Below, piece after piece: positions 38,314 to 47,283 of a stretch of 64,000 nucleotides of DNA. Positions within the stretch are counted from its first letter, which is position 1, and the number at the start of each line of letters is the position of its first letter. The notes under the pieces are model-generated. The model was not told where the DNA came from, made no database searches, and saw only the letters and a list, made by a program, of their open reading frames with translations. Made by a program: the position numbers and the translations under genes. This DNA comes from Myxococcales bacterium (GTDB lineage Bacteria; Myxococcota_A; Polyangia; Polyangiales; Polyangiaceae). The stretch spans positions 62,001 to 126,000 of the forward strand of contig JAEUKE010000124.1 of assembly GCA_016794345.1 (NCBI GenBank), read 5' to 3'.

Positions 38314-40317
38314 TCAAGGCTCGCACTCTTCCAGCGCGGCCTGGAACAAGCCCTCGCCGAGCGTCCCGGCGAAGAGGGTGTCCCCGAGCGCGGCGAGGCT
38401 CAGCGGGCGAGCGCGCAGCCCCACGTCGCGGAACGTGGCGCCTCCGTCCTCCGACACGTAGAGGCCGGGCCCCTGCGCGGAGTCGACCCCGACGTAGAGC
38501 GCGCCGCCGTCGGACGCGAGCGTGTCGACCGTCGCGTCGTCAGGGAGGCCGGCGGCCGGCGCCGCGGCCCAGGAGTAGGCCACCTCGTCCCACGCGAAGA
38601 TCTCGCGGGGCGCCACGGAGGAGCTCGCGAAGAGGCCCGCGGGGGTCTGGTGGAGAGCGTCGACGTGGCTCATGGAGAGGCCCTCGGTCGCGGGCTGCCA
38701 GACCTCCTCGCCGTCCCTCCGGCGTAGCAGCGAGCCATCTGCCATGAGAATGACAAGCGTGTCATGGGCTGACGCCAGCGCGCGCACGCCGATGTACGCC
38801 TGCGCGCCGCCCTCTCCCAGGGACGTGGGGAGGCCGGCGCTCGCGCTCTGCCAGGTGAGGCCGCCGTCGCCCGATCGGAACACGCCGCTGCCGAGCTCGA
38901 CGTCGCCGCTCGAGCCCGCCTGCCAGTCGAAGCTCGAGCCGAGGTAGACAAACCCGTCATGTGTGGTGATCGCGTCGAAGCGGTCGGCGGGGGCCTGGGC
39001 GGGGAGGGTGACGTTCTCGAAGACCGCGCCGCCGTCGACCGAGGAGACGAGGTAGGAGCTGCCGTATCCGCGCTCCCAGGGCAGGTTCGAGCCGAGGAGC
39101 AGGTAGAGCCTGCGGCCGTCGTCGGCCGCGCCGCGGGCGACGTTGCCGCTCGTTTCCACCGGCTGCCAGAGCGCGCCGCTGGTCGCGTGCCCGCGGCGGT
39201 CCGCCGTCGAGGCGAGGAGAAACGATCCCGCGCGGACGAGCGACACGATCGAGGCGTCGTGGATCGGCAGGGGCGGCGAAAACGTCGCGCCGCCGTCGTC
39301 GCTGGTCCGCACCGTCGGTGTGCTGACGACGACGGTGTCGCCGCTCGTGGCCACGTCGGGCACGCCGTCGGCCGAGGGTGAGGGGACGACGAGCGAAAAC
39401 GAGCCGCCTCCGTCGCTCGACCGGACGATCCCGGCGGTGGTCGTCGCGACGAAGCCACTGGTCGTCGCCGCGACCCGGCTCGCCGGGCCGAAGGCGGCGA
39501 GATCGCCCATCGGGACGGAGAACGTCGCGCCCGCATCGGTGGACGTCCGGAGGTCGCCGAAGATCGTGATCGCGACGCTGGCCTCGCCCGCGATCACGAG
39601 ATCGCGGTAGCCCCACGGCTCGAGCCCGAGGACGGGGGAGAAGGCGGAGGCAGCCTGCGAGCGGAATACCGCGACGCCGGTGTCCGCGAGCATGGTCGTC
39701 CCGTCGCTCGCGGCGAGCAGGACAGGATCGAGCTCCCCCGCCGCGATTGGATCGAACGAGGCCGAGCCCTCGTTCCATCGCCTGATCTCGCCGGAGAAGT
39801 CGGTGATGACGGCGCTGCTTGCCGAGGTGCGGAGCTCCCGCACCGGGGAGGGCGTCGCGACGAGAGAGAACGTGGCTCCCTCGTCGGCGCTCGTCTCGAG
39901 GCCCTCGTCGGACAAGACGAAGAGCCGCGTGCTCGTCGCGCCGACCTTCCGGAAGGCCCCGCTTTTCGTCCTGCGCACGACCACCGGCTCCGCGGCGCTC
40001 GGGTCGCCGTCGTCGTGGGGGGCGCGCAAGAGGACCCGATCCGAGAGGACGAAGGCGGAGGCGGCGGTCGCCGCGACGCGCCGGTGCGTGAGCTCGGACA
40101 CGCCTTCCACGATCTCGAAGCCCTCGGCCGAGGGGAGCCTCACGCACGCCTCGGGCATTCGTGGATTCGGCAAGGCAGGCCGCCGTGGTGACGGCGAAGC
40201 GGGCGGCGAAGGGTCCTCGCCCGGGCGGTCCGCGCTCGAGGTGGTGCACGCCGAGAGGGCGAGAGCGAGGGCCAACCACGCCCGGGATGCACCACGACTG
40301 CGCACGGTTCCCATCAT
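38314..40317 (-). CDS. BNR-repeat beta-propeller lipoprotein (second of a tandem pair)
   Basis: A 667-residue lipoprotein. The ATG at 40317 (a second ATG follows directly) with GGAGG 8–12 bases upstream gives WLALALALSACTT, lipobox LSAC. After a Pro/Ser linker come about ten Asp-box units: SADEGATFS, STDAGATFS, SSDGGGSFS, TSDDGGATFS, SVDGGAVFE, SGDGGLTWQS and SEDGGATFRD. The protein ends LGDTLFAGTLGEGLFQAALEEC, very like the end of its upstream paralogue (GDGLFQLALGPC). It thus forms a large, perhaps double, beta-propeller at the cell surface, without a sialidase active site that I can identify. The gene pair arose by duplication and shares an 11-bp tandem promoter repeat. Confidence 0.85.
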   Translation of the reverse strand: MMGTVRSRGASRAWLALALALSACTTSSADRPGEDPSPPASPSPRRPALPNPRMPEACVRLPSAEGFEIVEGVSELTHRRVAATAASAFVLSDRVLLRAPHDDGDPSAAEPVVVRRTKSGAFRKVGATSTRLFVLSDEGLETSADEGATFSLVATPSPVRELRTSASSAVITDFSGEIRRWNEGSASFDPIAAGELDPVLLAASDGTTMLADTGVAVFRSQAASAFSPVLGLEPWGYRDLVIAGEASVAITIFGDLRTSTDAGATFSVPMGDLAAFGPASRVAATTSGFVATTTAGIVRSSDGGGSFSLVVPSPSADGVPDVATSGDTVVVSTPTVRTSDDGGATFSPPLPIHDASIVSLVRAGSFLLASTADRRGHATSGALWQPVETSGNVARGAADDGRRLYLLLGSNLPWERGYGSSYLVSSVDGGAVFENVTLPAQAPADRFDAITTHDGFVYLGSSFDWQAGSSGDVELGSGVFRSGDGGLTWQSASAGLPTSLGEGGAQAYIGVRALASAHDTLVILMADGSLLRRRDGEEVWQPATEGLSMSHVDALHQTPAGLFASSSVAPREIFAWDEVAYSWAAAPAAGLPDDATVDTLASDGGALYVGVDSAQGPGLYVSEDGGATFRDVGLRARPLSLAALGDTLFAGTLGEGLFQAALEECEP

Positions 40318-40337
40318 GACCGACCCTCCGCCGGGAT

Positions 40338-40359
40338 CGCACCTGAAACGCACCTGAAT
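40338..40359 (-). promoter_or_regulatory. 11-bp tandem operator, copy at the second propeller gene
   Basis: On the plus strand CGCACCTGAAA followed directly by CGCACCTGAAT, 21 bases upstream of the ATG. The same unit (CGGACCTGAAA twice) lies before the paralogous gene at 42438–42459. One helical turn per repeat fits an OmpR/PhoB-type response regulator binding a dimer site. Confidence 0.55.
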
Positions 40360-40382
40360 CCTCCCCGCAGCAAGCCCGGGGC

Positions 40383-42407
40383 TCACTCGCAGGGGCCCAG
40401 CGCCAGCTGGAAGAGCCCGTCCCCATCGGTTCCGGCGAGAAGGCCGTCGTGGTGGACGAGGAGCGAGACGGCGCCGTGTCCGAGCCCCGCATCGGTCCAG
40501 GTCTTGCCGGCGTCCGCGCTGAAGAAGACCCCGCCGCTCGCGTCCTCGCCTCGGGTGAGCGCCGCGAAGACGTAGCCACCATGGGAGACGAGCTTTGCGA
40601 CCGGCGCTTCCGGCAAAGAGGCAGGTGTCTCGGCCGTCCAGGACCCGGCGCCTTCGTCCCAGCGGAGGAGGGTCCGCGAAAGGAGGCGCGAGCTCGCGAG
40701 CAACGTCCCGCCCGCGTCGGTGAAGGAGTCCACCGGCGCGGCGCCGAGATCGTCGAGGCCTGCGTCGGCGCGCTCCCAGCTCTGGCCGCCGTCGCGCGAG
40801 CGGACGACCTTGCCGTCGGCGAGCCCGCCGAAGATCTCGTCGCCGAAGCTCGCGAGCTCCACGAACGCCGGGTAGGTGTTCTTGTACGTCGAAGGGTTCT
40901 TCCCCGTCGGCTCGAGGCCCTCGTTCGCGAGGCTCCAGGTAGCGCCCTTGTCCGTCGACCGGTAGACGCCGGGCCCGTCGATCACGCTGGGCGCGTTGCC
41001 GCCGAGCAACGAGGACTCGGCGCCGAGGAGGAGCACGCCGTCATGCGTGTGGATCTCGCCGAACGAGACCACGTAGGTCTGCTGCGGCGGCGTCACGGGC
41101 TCGAAGCTCGTCGCGCCGTCGTCGAGGCGCAGGAGCGAGCCGTCGGCGAAGTAGCCGATCGTGCCGGGCGGAGTCGAACGCATGAGCAGGAAGTGACTCG
41201 CGCCGTCGGTCGCGAAGTCGGTCATCGCGAAGCCCGAGCTCGGGATCTCCGTGTAGCTCGCGGCGTCCTCCGACGCGTGGAGCTTCATGTCCATCGTCGA
41301 GGCCAGCACGTAGGAGCCCGACGAGGCCAGGGCAAACGGGGTCGCGTCGATGAGCTTCGGGGCCTTGCTCCAGGAGTCGCCGAGGTCCGCGGAGCGGTAG
41401 AGGTCTGCGCCGGCCAGGTACACCCTTCCGCCACCAGCCGCGAGCCGCGCTTGCTCGAAGAACAGGCTCCCGAACGATGCGGGGATCTCGACCTCCAAGG
41501 CCGCGGTCGCGAGCGCGTCGCTCGAGCGGACCACGCCCTTCGTGGTCATGAACAGGATCTGGGACTCGTGGATCATCAGGTCGCCGATCCCGCCGAGCTG
41601 GTCCTTGTCGAACGCGACCGGCGCCCACGTGGCCCCTGCGTCGAGGGAGCGATAGACCTCGCTCTGGTCGGTGACCGCGACGGCCAGCTGTCCCTCGATG
41701 GCGAAGCGCGACACGAGGACATTGGCGAGATCCGCGATCTCCTCCCAGGTCTGCCCGTCCACCGTGCGAAACGAAGCGCCGTAGGGGGAGCCGAGCGAGG
41801 TCTCGCCGTCCGACGCGAGGACGAACACGAAGTTGTCGTTCGGGAGCGCGACGAAGGCGCCGCTCTCGGCCGTCCACAGGTAGTTGTCGGCGAGGACTGC
41901 GTCGTCCGAGGCGCGCAAGGACTGAGCGGACACGCCCTCGAGCGCCTCGACGATGGTCCAGGTCGAGCCGTCGTCTTGGCTCTGGTAGGTCCGGGGGCCG
42001 ATCTCGCTCTGGTAGCCGAGCGCGAAGAGGGCGCCGCCGCTGCCGGCGAGCGCTCGCAGGAAGAAGCCTGCCGGCAAGGTCTCGAGGCGGCTGAACGTGT
42101 CGCCCCCGTCGGTCGAGACGCGCACGCCGCGCGAGCCGTAGAGGAACGTGGCCGTGTCTGTTGCGGCCACCAGCGGGGAGCCGGCCTCGTCGAGGTCGGT
42201 GATCGACCACGAAGCGCCCTGGCCCGGCGTCGCGATCCCGCAGGCCTGGGGCGTCGGCTCGGGGTTGGTGGAGGGGTTCGAGGGCTGCGACGGGGTTTCG
42301 GGGGTCGGGTCATCGTCGCCCGGGCCGCTCGTGGTGGGGGTCGTGCAGCCGGCGAGGAGGGCGGAGAGGACCGAGACGATCGAAAACGGGCGCGTGAAGT
42401 TCTTCAT
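40383..42407 (-). CDS. BNR-repeat beta-propeller lipoprotein (first of a tandem pair)
   Basis: A 674-residue lipoprotein, ATG 42407, signal FSIVSVLSALLAGC with a perfect lipobox. A Pro/Thr/Ser linker (residues 25–55) precedes Asp-box repeats: STDGGDTFS, SQDDGSTWT, SLDAGATWA, SADLGDSWS, STDKGATWSL, SRDGGQSWE and SADAGKTWTD. Its similarity to the adjacent downstream gene runs the whole length. It begins with CGIATPGQGASWS and ends with a Cys three residues from the end of the protein, probably a disulfide closing the propeller. Photosystem-assembly (YCF48)-like and sialidase-like propellers share this pattern; a scaffold or carbohydrate-binding role is more likely than catalysis. Upstream at 42438–42459 is a perfect 11-bp tandem repeat. 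Confidence 0.86.
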   Translation of the reverse strand: MKNFTRPFSIVSVLSALLAGCTTPTTSGPGDDDPTPETPSQPSNPSTNPEPTPQACGIATPGQGASWSITDLDEAGSPLVAATDTATFLYGSRGVRVSTDGGDTFSRLETLPAGFFLRALAGSGGALFALGYQSEIGPRTYQSQDDGSTWTIVEALEGVSAQSLRASDDAVLADNYLWTAESGAFVALPNDNFVFVLASDGETSLGSPYGASFRTVDGQTWEEIADLANVLVSRFAIEGQLAVAVTDQSEVYRSLDAGATWAPVAFDKDQLGGIGDLMIHESQILFMTTKGVVRSSDALATAALEVEIPASFGSLFFEQARLAAGGGRVYLAGADLYRSADLGDSWSKAPKLIDATPFALASSGSYVLASTMDMKLHASEDAASYTEIPSSGFAMTDFATDGASHFLLMRSTPPGTIGYFADGSLLRLDDGATSFEPVTPPQQTYVVSFGEIHTHDGVLLLGAESSLLGGNAPSVIDGPGVYRSTDKGATWSLANEGLEPTGKNPSTYKNTYPAFVELASFGDEIFGGLADGKVVRSRDGGQSWERADAGLDDLGAAPVDSFTDAGGTLLASSRLLSRTLLRWDEGAGSWTAETPASLPEAPVAKLVSHGGYVFAALTRGEDASGGVFFSADAGKTWTDAGLGHGAVSLLVHHDGLLAGTDGDGLFQLALGPCE

Positions 42408-42437
42408 GCACCAGGATCTAAGCCTCGGCCCGACCTC

Positions 42438-42459
42438 CGGACCTGAAACGGACCTGAAA
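42438..42459 (-). promoter_or_regulatory. Perfect 11-bp tandem operator before the first propeller gene
   Basis: CGGACCTGAAA repeated twice without a gap, starting 31 bases upstream of the ATG at 42407. A related TGAAGC/GCTTTCA partial dyad continues to about 42468. The paralogous downstream gene carries the same repeat at a similar distance. Confidence 0.6.
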
Positions 42460-42494
42460 GCTCGCTTCAGGGGATTGTCAGGCCCTCGGGGCGT

Positions 42495-43688
42495 TCAGGC
42501 TGGGCCGTCCTTCAGGAGCGCGCGGGCGATGACGAGCCGCTGGATCTCGGTCGTGCCCTCGTAGATCCGCAGGGGGCGAATGTCCCGGTAGAGCGCCTCG
42601 ACCTCGCTCCCGAGGAGAACGCCGCTGCCCCCGTGGAGCTGGACGGCCTTGTCGATCACCCGCTGCGCGGCCTCGGTCGCGAACATCTTCGCCATGGCGG
42701 CCTCCGCCGTGACACGGCCGCCGGGGGTGGTGTCGCGGAGGTAAGCCGCCCGAGCGACGAGCAACCGCCCCGCCTCGAGGTCGGTCGCCATGTCGGCCAG
42801 GTACGCCTGCACCTGCTGCTGCTCGGCGAGCGGCGCGCCGAACTGGCGACGAGCCTTCACGTGTGCGATCGCGAGCACGAGGGCCCGCGCCGCCATCCCG
42901 TTGGCCGCCGCGCCGACCGAGATGCGGAACGCGTCGAGCGTCTCCAAGGCGATGCTGAAGCCCTTGCCGATCTCGCCGACCCGGGCATCGTCAGGTACCC
43001 GGCACCCGGAGAACCGCAGGCGGCCCAGGGGGTGCGGGCTCGAGAGCGGCATCGCTTCCGCGGTGATGCCCGGCGCGTCCGCCGGGACGAGGAACGCGGT
43101 GATGCCCTTTCGCCCTGCGGCCGGGTCTGCGTTGGCGAACACGACGTAGTGCTCGGCGATTCCTACGTTCGAGATGAGGTGCTTCTCGCCGTCGAGCACC
43201 CAGCCGTCCCCGTCGCGCCGCGCGACTGTCTTCAGGCCGCCGACGTCGCTGCCTGCCTCGGGCTCGGTGAGCGCGAACGCGCCGATGGAGCGGCCGCTCA
43301 CCACGAGGGGCAAGAGCCTCGCACGCTGGGCGTCGGTGCCGAAGGCCGAGACCGGCCAGCTGCCGAGGCCCTGCACGGCGAAGATGGAGTCGGCCATCGG
43401 GCTCACCTGCGCCAGGGCTTCGCGCACGAGCAAGAGCGAGCGCACGTCGACGTAGCGCTCGTCGTCCGGGCGACCGACCGCGGCCCCGCCGTGTCTCTCC
43501 GGGACCAGATACGCGTAGAGGCCGAGCGTCCCGTCGCCCCGCGCGCCCATCTCGCGGGCGGCGGTCAGCGCGTCGTGGCCCAGGCCGCGGGCCGCGTTTG
43601 GCAGCGCTTCGGCCAGCCGCGCGCGGAGCGCGCGGTGGCCGTCGCCGAAGAAGGGCCCCAGCTTGTCGCTCGAGAGAGAGAGCAACAT
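42495..43688 (-). CDS. Acyl-CoA dehydrogenase
   Basis: A 397-residue FAD-dependent acyl-CoA dehydrogenase. Seen: [94 protein letters not shown] and the C-terminal [18 protein letters not shown]. The Glu of YEGT is at the site of the catalytic base. The long N-terminus with [14 protein letters not shown] and the presence of an enoyl-CoA hydratase just upstream point to an aromatic or alicyclic acyl-CoA pathway more than straight-chain beta-oxidation, but the chain is not determinable. Its ATG lies three bases after the hydratase stop. The next gene downstream belongs to another transcription unit. Confidence 0.88.
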   Translation of the reverse strand: MLLSLSSDKLGPFFGDGHRALRARLAEALPNAARGLGHDALTAAREMGARGDGTLGLYAYLVPERHGGAAVGRPDDERYVDVRSLLLVREALAQVSPMADSIFAVQGLGSWPVSAFGTDAQRARLLPLVVSGRSIGAFALTEPEAGSDVGGLKTVARRDGDGWVLDGEKHLISNVGIAEHYVVFANADPAAGRKGITAFLVPADAPGITAEAMPLSSPHPLGRLRFSGCRVPDDARVGEIGKGFSIALETLDAFRISVGAAANGMAARALVLAIAHVKARRQFGAPLAEQQQVQAYLADMATDLEAGRLLVARAAYLRDTTPGGRVTAEAAMAKMFATEAAQRVIDKAVQLHGGSGVLLGSEVEALYRDIRPLRIYEGTTEIQRLVIARALLKDGPA

Positions 43689-43691
43689 CGG

Positions 43692-44513
43692 TCAGCCCTC
43701 GTTCTTCGCGGGGGGCGCGCCTTCGAACACGGGCTTCTGCTTCTTCGTGTTCGCCTCGTACGCGGTGCGGAAGTCTGGGTGGGCCATGCAGATGGCCTGC
43801 GCCTGCGCCTCGGCCTCGATCGCCGCCGCCAGCGACATCGCGCTCTCGCTCTCGATCATCTGCTTCGTGATCGAGTGCGCGAACGCCGGTCCGGCCGCGA
43901 GCTCCTCCGCCCACGCCATCGACTCCGTCAGGCAGGCTTCGTTGGGGACGACCTTGTTGACGAGGCCCATGCGCTCGGCCTCCGCGGCGCCGATGATCTT
44001 TCCGAAGTAGAGCAGCTCCGCCGCACGGCCCCGGCCGACGATGCGCGGCAAGAGGTAGCTCGCGCCCATGTCGGCGCCGGAGAGCCCCACCTTCGGGAAG
44101 ATGAACCCGAAGCGCGCGCTCTCCGCGGCGACGCGCAGGTCGCACGCTGCCGCGATGACGGCGCCCGCCCCCACGCACACGCCGTTCACGGCCGCGATGA
44201 CGGGCCGCCTGAGCTCGCAGATGCTCTGGATGAGCGCGCCGGTCACCCGCGTGAACTCCAAGAGGCCGCGGGCGTCGCGGGTGAAGAGCTCCGCGATGAT
44301 GCCCTCCACGTCCCCGCCCGAGCAGAAGCCCCGCCCGCTGCCGGTGACGACCACCACGCGAGCCTCCTTCGCCGACTCGAGCGAACGGAACGTCTCGCGG
44401 AGCTCGCCGTAGATCTCGAAGGTGAGGGCGTTGAGCCGCTCCGGGCGGCGCAAGGTGACGAGCGCGATGCCTCGCTCGATCGACAAGTCGAATGACTTCG
44501 GCGACAGGGTCAT
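43692..44513 (-). CDS. Enoyl-CoA hydratase family protein
   Basis: A 273-residue crotonase-fold enzyme. The oxyanion-hole strands are TGSGRGFCSGGDVEGII and NGVCVGAGAVIAAACDLRVAA; the later catalytic block FIFPKVGLSGADMGASYLLPRIVG has GADMG where classical hydratases have the second catalytic Glu (xxPExG...), so it may catalyse a variant reaction rather than hydration. Close homologues sit with acyl-CoA dehydrogenases, SDR and RidA proteins in 2-aminobenzoyl-CoA/salicylyl-CoA catabolic clusters, which matches the genes found in this window (inference from gene-set resemblance). It is the first gene of a two-gene operon with the acyl-CoA dehydrogenase. Confidence 0.87.
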   Translation of the reverse strand: MTLSPKSFDLSIERGIALVTLRRPERLNALTFEIYGELRETFRSLESAKEARVVVVTGSGRGFCSGGDVEGIIAELFTRDARGLLEFTRVTGALIQSICELRRPVIAAVNGVCVGAGAVIAAACDLRVAAESARFGFIFPKVGLSGADMGASYLLPRIVGRGRAAELLYFGKIIGAAEAERMGLVNKVVPNEACLTESMAWAEELAAGPAFAHSITKQMIESESAMSLAAAIEAEAQAQAICMAHPDFRTAYEANTKKQKPVFEGAPPAKNEG

Positions 44514-44598
44514 GGCGGGAGCATGAACCCATCGCCGGTCGGGCGGGAAGCGTCATCTCCGCTCGCGCGAGGCCGCATCGAGCGGCTACCATCGGGGC

Positions 44599-45213
44599 GT
44601 GGGTCACTTCCTCTCGGTCCTGAGCCCGTCGGAGTCCTGCGCCGGTGTCCGGGGGATTCGCAAGCGGCTCGAGGACGAGGCGTTCGACGTGACGCTCGAC
44701 ATCACCGAGGGGGACGCCGAGAGCTGGCTTCACATCGAGGTGAGCACCGAGCCCGACAAGCGCCCGGTCGTCGACGTCTTCCGACACGTCGTCCCGAAGA
44801 ACCTGGTCGACGACCACCTCGCGAGCCACCTCACGAGCATCGCCGGGGCCAAGCCTGACAGTGCAGTCAGATGGCTCACGGAGTACCTGAAGCGGGTGCG
44901 CACGATCTACACGCTGGAGGTGCTCGACGCGCGCCCCGAGGACGACGGCGACGACTGGGAAGTCGTGTGGGCCATCCAGGCGTCCATCCTCGATGCGGCC
45001 GGCGGCATCCTCCAGGCCGACGGGGAGGGGTACTCCAACGACGCCGGTGATCACATCCTGTGGCAGTTCGACGACGCTGCGAGCGGGACGTGGCGCATGG
45101 CCGTGCTCGACGAGCTCGAGCGCTGGCAGCGCTTCGAGATGGAGCTGTCGGACCCGGAGGGGCGAGAGGCCTTCCGAAGCGGGCTGGTCCCGAGGTCCGC
45201 TCGCCGCCTCTGA
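44599..45213 (+). CDS. Conserved-looking cytosolic protein, unknown function
   Basis: A 204-residue soluble acidic protein from GTG 44599, with no signal peptide or membrane segment. The first half alternates short beta strands with Glu/Asp (FDVTLDITEGDAESWLHIEV, VVDVFRHVVPKNLVDDH), the second half has WEVVWAIQASILDAAGGILQ and ADGEGYSNDAGDHILWQFDD. I do not recognise a family; the mixed alpha/beta layout and the repeated Trp residues suggest a small domain like those of immunity or SMI1-type proteins, but no toxin gene is adjacent. It is read in the same direction as the ammonium transporter that follows 87 bases later and may share its transcript. Confidence 0.68.
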   Translation: MGHFLSVLSPSESCAGVRGIRKRLEDEAFDVTLDITEGDAESWLHIEVSTEPDKRPVVDVFRHVVPKNLVDDHLASHLTSIAGAKPDSAVRWLTEYLKRVRTIYTLEVLDARPEDDGDDWEVVWAIQASILDAAGGILQADGEGYSNDAGDHILWQFDDAASGTWRMAVLDELERWQRFEMELSDPEGREAFRSGLVPRSARRL

Positions 45214-45275
45214 GCGCGACGATACGTTCCCGAAACATTCGCGAAACCTGACCGAAAGGCCGGCGTGGTCCCCTC

Positions 45276-45297
45276 CCGTGGCTACCCACGGAGGTGA
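45276..45297 (+). promoter_or_regulatory. Leader hairpin touching the strong ribosome site of amt
   Basis: CCGTGG, loop CTAC, CCACGG (45276–45291) runs directly into GAGGTGA (45291–45297), the strong ribosome site that decides the TTG start at 45301. Folding of the stem would hide only its first base. Confidence 0.4.
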
Positions 45298-45300
45298 CCG

Positions 45301-46530
45301 TTGCGTCCGGATACTGGTGATACCGCCTGGCTGCTCTGCTCGACGGCGCTCGTCCTGCTCATGACGCCCGCGCTCGCTCTCTTCTACGGAGGGCTCGTCC
45401 GTCGCAAGAACGTCCTCTCGACGATCATGCACTCGATGGCCGCCATCCCGGTGGTCTCGGTCGTGTGGCTCGTGATCGGCTACTCGCTCGCCTTCGGTCC
45501 GAGCGTGCACGGCATCATCGGCGGCCTCGACTTCGCCTTCTTGAACGGCCTGGTGGGCGAGCAGCGGGGGACGGTACCGACGCTCGCGTTCGTGGCGTTC
45601 CAGGCGATGTTTGCGGTCATCACCCCGGCCCTCATCAGCGGTGGCTTCGCCGAGCGCATGAAGTTCGTCGCGTACCTGGCGTTCATCGTCGGCTGGTCGC
45701 TGCTCGTCTACGCGCCGGTCGCGCACTGGGTGTGGGCCGAGGGAGGTTGGCTCTTCTCGATGGGAGCGCTCGACTTTGCTGGCGGTACCGTCATCCACGT
45801 GACCGCGGGCGTGAGCGCGCTCGTCTGCGCCCTGGTCGTCGGCAAGCGCCTGAAGTACCCGGTCGAGCGGCCCCTCCCGCACAACCTGACCATGACCATG
45901 CTCGGCGCGGGCCTCTTGTGGTTCGGCTGGTTCGGCTTCAACGCGGGCAGCGCGCTCGCCTCGGGACACCTCGCCGCGGTCGCCTTCCTCAACACACACA
46001 TGGGCGCCGCCGGCGGCGCGCTCGGCTGGGTGATCGTCGAGTGGCGGCATGGCGGCAAGCCCACCGCGCTCGGCGTGGCCTCCGGGCTCGTGGCGGGGCT
46101 GGTGGCCATCACGCCGGCGGCCGGCTTCGTCGCGCCCTGGGCGGCGCTCGTGATCGGGATCGTCTCCGGCGCAGCCTGCTTCGGGGCCGTGCTCGTGAAG
46201 TACCGGCTCGGCTACGACGACACGCTCGACGCCTTCGGCGTACACGGCGTCGGCGGCGTCGTGGGCGCGCTCCTCACCGGCGTCTTCGCCGAGGCGCACA
46301 CCTACTCCGACGCGACGGCCCCGGTCGGGGCGGACGGTCTCATCAAGGGCGGCTTCAAGCAGCTCGGGGTGCAGGCCGTGACCACGGTGGTGGCCGCCGC
46401 GTACGCGGGCTTGGCGACCTGGGTCCTGCTCCGCGCGATCGACCGTTTCATCGGCGTGCGCGTCGCGGAGGGCGACGAAAGGGAAGGCCTCGACACGAGC
46501 TTGCACGGCGAGGAGGGGTACGCAGGGTAG
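45301..46530 (+). CDS. amt: Ammonium transporter (Amt/MEP/Rh family)
   Basis: A 409-residue, eleven-helix channel for ammonium uptake in the inner membrane. The TTG at 45301 is supported by GGAGGTGA just upstream and gives DTAWLLCSTALVLLMTPALAL, the correct periplasmic start. Visible family blocks: FYGGLVRRKNVLSTIMHS, PALISGGFAERMKF, GGTVIHVTAGVSALVCALVVGKR (first pore His), NAGSALASGHLAAVAFLNTHMG, and DAFGVHGVGGVVGALLTGVFAEA (second pore His). It is thus a complete channel. Unusually for bacteria, no glnK/PII gene follows; the next gene is an unrelated lipoprotein. Regulation may act through the leader hairpin at 45276–45291. Confidence 0.94.
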   Translation: MRPDTGDTAWLLCSTALVLLMTPALALFYGGLVRRKNVLSTIMHSMAAIPVVSVVWLVIGYSLAFGPSVHGIIGGLDFAFLNGLVGEQRGTVPTLAFVAFQAMFAVITPALISGGFAERMKFVAYLAFIVGWSLLVYAPVAHWVWAEGGWLFSMGALDFAGGTVIHVTAGVSALVCALVVGKRLKYPVERPLPHNLTMTMLGAGLLWFGWFGFNAGSALASGHLAAVAFLNTHMGAAGGALGWVIVEWRHGGKPTALGVASGLVAGLVAITPAAGFVAPWAALVIGIVSGAACFGAVLVKYRLGYDDTLDAFGVHGVGGVVGALLTGVFAEAHTYSDATAPVGADGLIKGGFKQLGVQAVTTVVAAAYAGLATWVLLRAIDRFIGVRVAEGDEREGLDTSLHGEEGYAG

Positions 46531-46614
46531 GAAGTCCGAGATCCAGCCCCGCGCCGCACACCCTGCGACCGATTTTTCGCGCGAGAGTTCGAGGAAGCCG
46601 AAGAGCGCGCTACG

Positions 46615-47271
46615 ATGATGAGAATGCAGTCTTGGCTTCGGGTCTCTCAGGGTGCTGCGGCGCTGGGCCTCGTCTTCTTGCTCGCCGGCGCGTGTGCGAA
46701 GGGCGACGCGCTCGACTCGTTCGAGGAAGACGGGAGCGGCGGCTCGGGCGACGGCGGCGGGCGCTCCTCCACGGGCTCCAAGGGGTCGAGCAGCACCGGG
46801 CTCTCGGGGCCCGCGCAGACCACCGGCACGACGAGCGGACCGAGCGGGACGACCGGGACCGGAACCACGACGACCACGACCGGCCCGACATCGACCACCA
46901 CGTCGACGACGAACACCAGCGCCGCGGCGACCACGTCGTCGGGAATGGTCGTCGACTGCGACCCGGAGAACCCCGGGCCCGGTTGCGGCGCGGCGCAGCA
47001 CTGCGTCCCGCAGACATCGGGCGATCCCACTTGTGAGGCCGCCGGCGCAGGGACGGCCTACGCGCTCTGCCCGAGCGGCCGGAGCGAGTGCGCGCCCGTC
47101 TTCGAGTGTGTCTTCGACGGGCTCGACTCGTGCTGCATGCAGTGGTGCCAGGTCGGCGGCGGAGGAGCCGGGTGCGGCGCGCTCGAGACGTGCACCAGCT
47201 TCAACACGCCCGTCTACATCAACGGTGTGGAGTACGGTGTGTGTTGGGACGGCTTGCCCTGCGTGATCTAG
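46615..47271 (+). CDS. Lipoprotein with Ser/Thr/Gly linker and Cys-rich domain
   Basis: A 218-residue lipoprotein. Starts at ATG 46615, 46618 or 46624 all leave the same signal peptide, GAAALGLVFLLAGAC (lipobox LAGAC). Residues 38–112 are a very Thr/Ser/Gly-rich linker (GTGTTTTTTGPTSTTTSTT). The last ~100 residues contain 14 cysteines (CDPENPGPGCGAAQHC, CPSGRSECAPVFEC, DSCCMQWCQVGG, CGALETCTSF, CWDGLPC), a disulfide-rich module often found at the end of myxobacterial lipoproteins. No enzymatic signature. Its stop is 12 bases from the convergent RidA gene. Confidence 0.8.
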   Translation: MMRMQSWLRVSQGAAALGLVFLLAGACAKGDALDSFEEDGSGGSGDGGGRSSTGSKGSSSTGLSGPAQTTGTTSGPSGTTGTGTTTTTTGPTSTTTSTTNTSAAATTSSGMVVDCDPENPGPGCGAAQHCVPQTSGDPTCEAAGAGTAYALCPSGRSECAPVFECVFDGLDSCCMQWCQVGGGGAGCGALETCTSFNTPVYINGVEYGVCWDGLPCVI

Positions 47272-47283
47272 GCGGCCGCCCGA

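Noticed and set aside
38314-42407. The two propeller lipoproteins considered as secreted sialidases
   Set aside because: Asp-boxes are present but the Arg triad, FRIP motif and Glu/Tyr pair of sialidases were not seen.
42991-47001. A 1336-codon open frame on the minus strand
   Set aside because: It crosses acyl-CoA dehydrogenase, hydratase and the ammonium transporter in wrong frames and its translation is low-complexity Arg/Ala/Gly.
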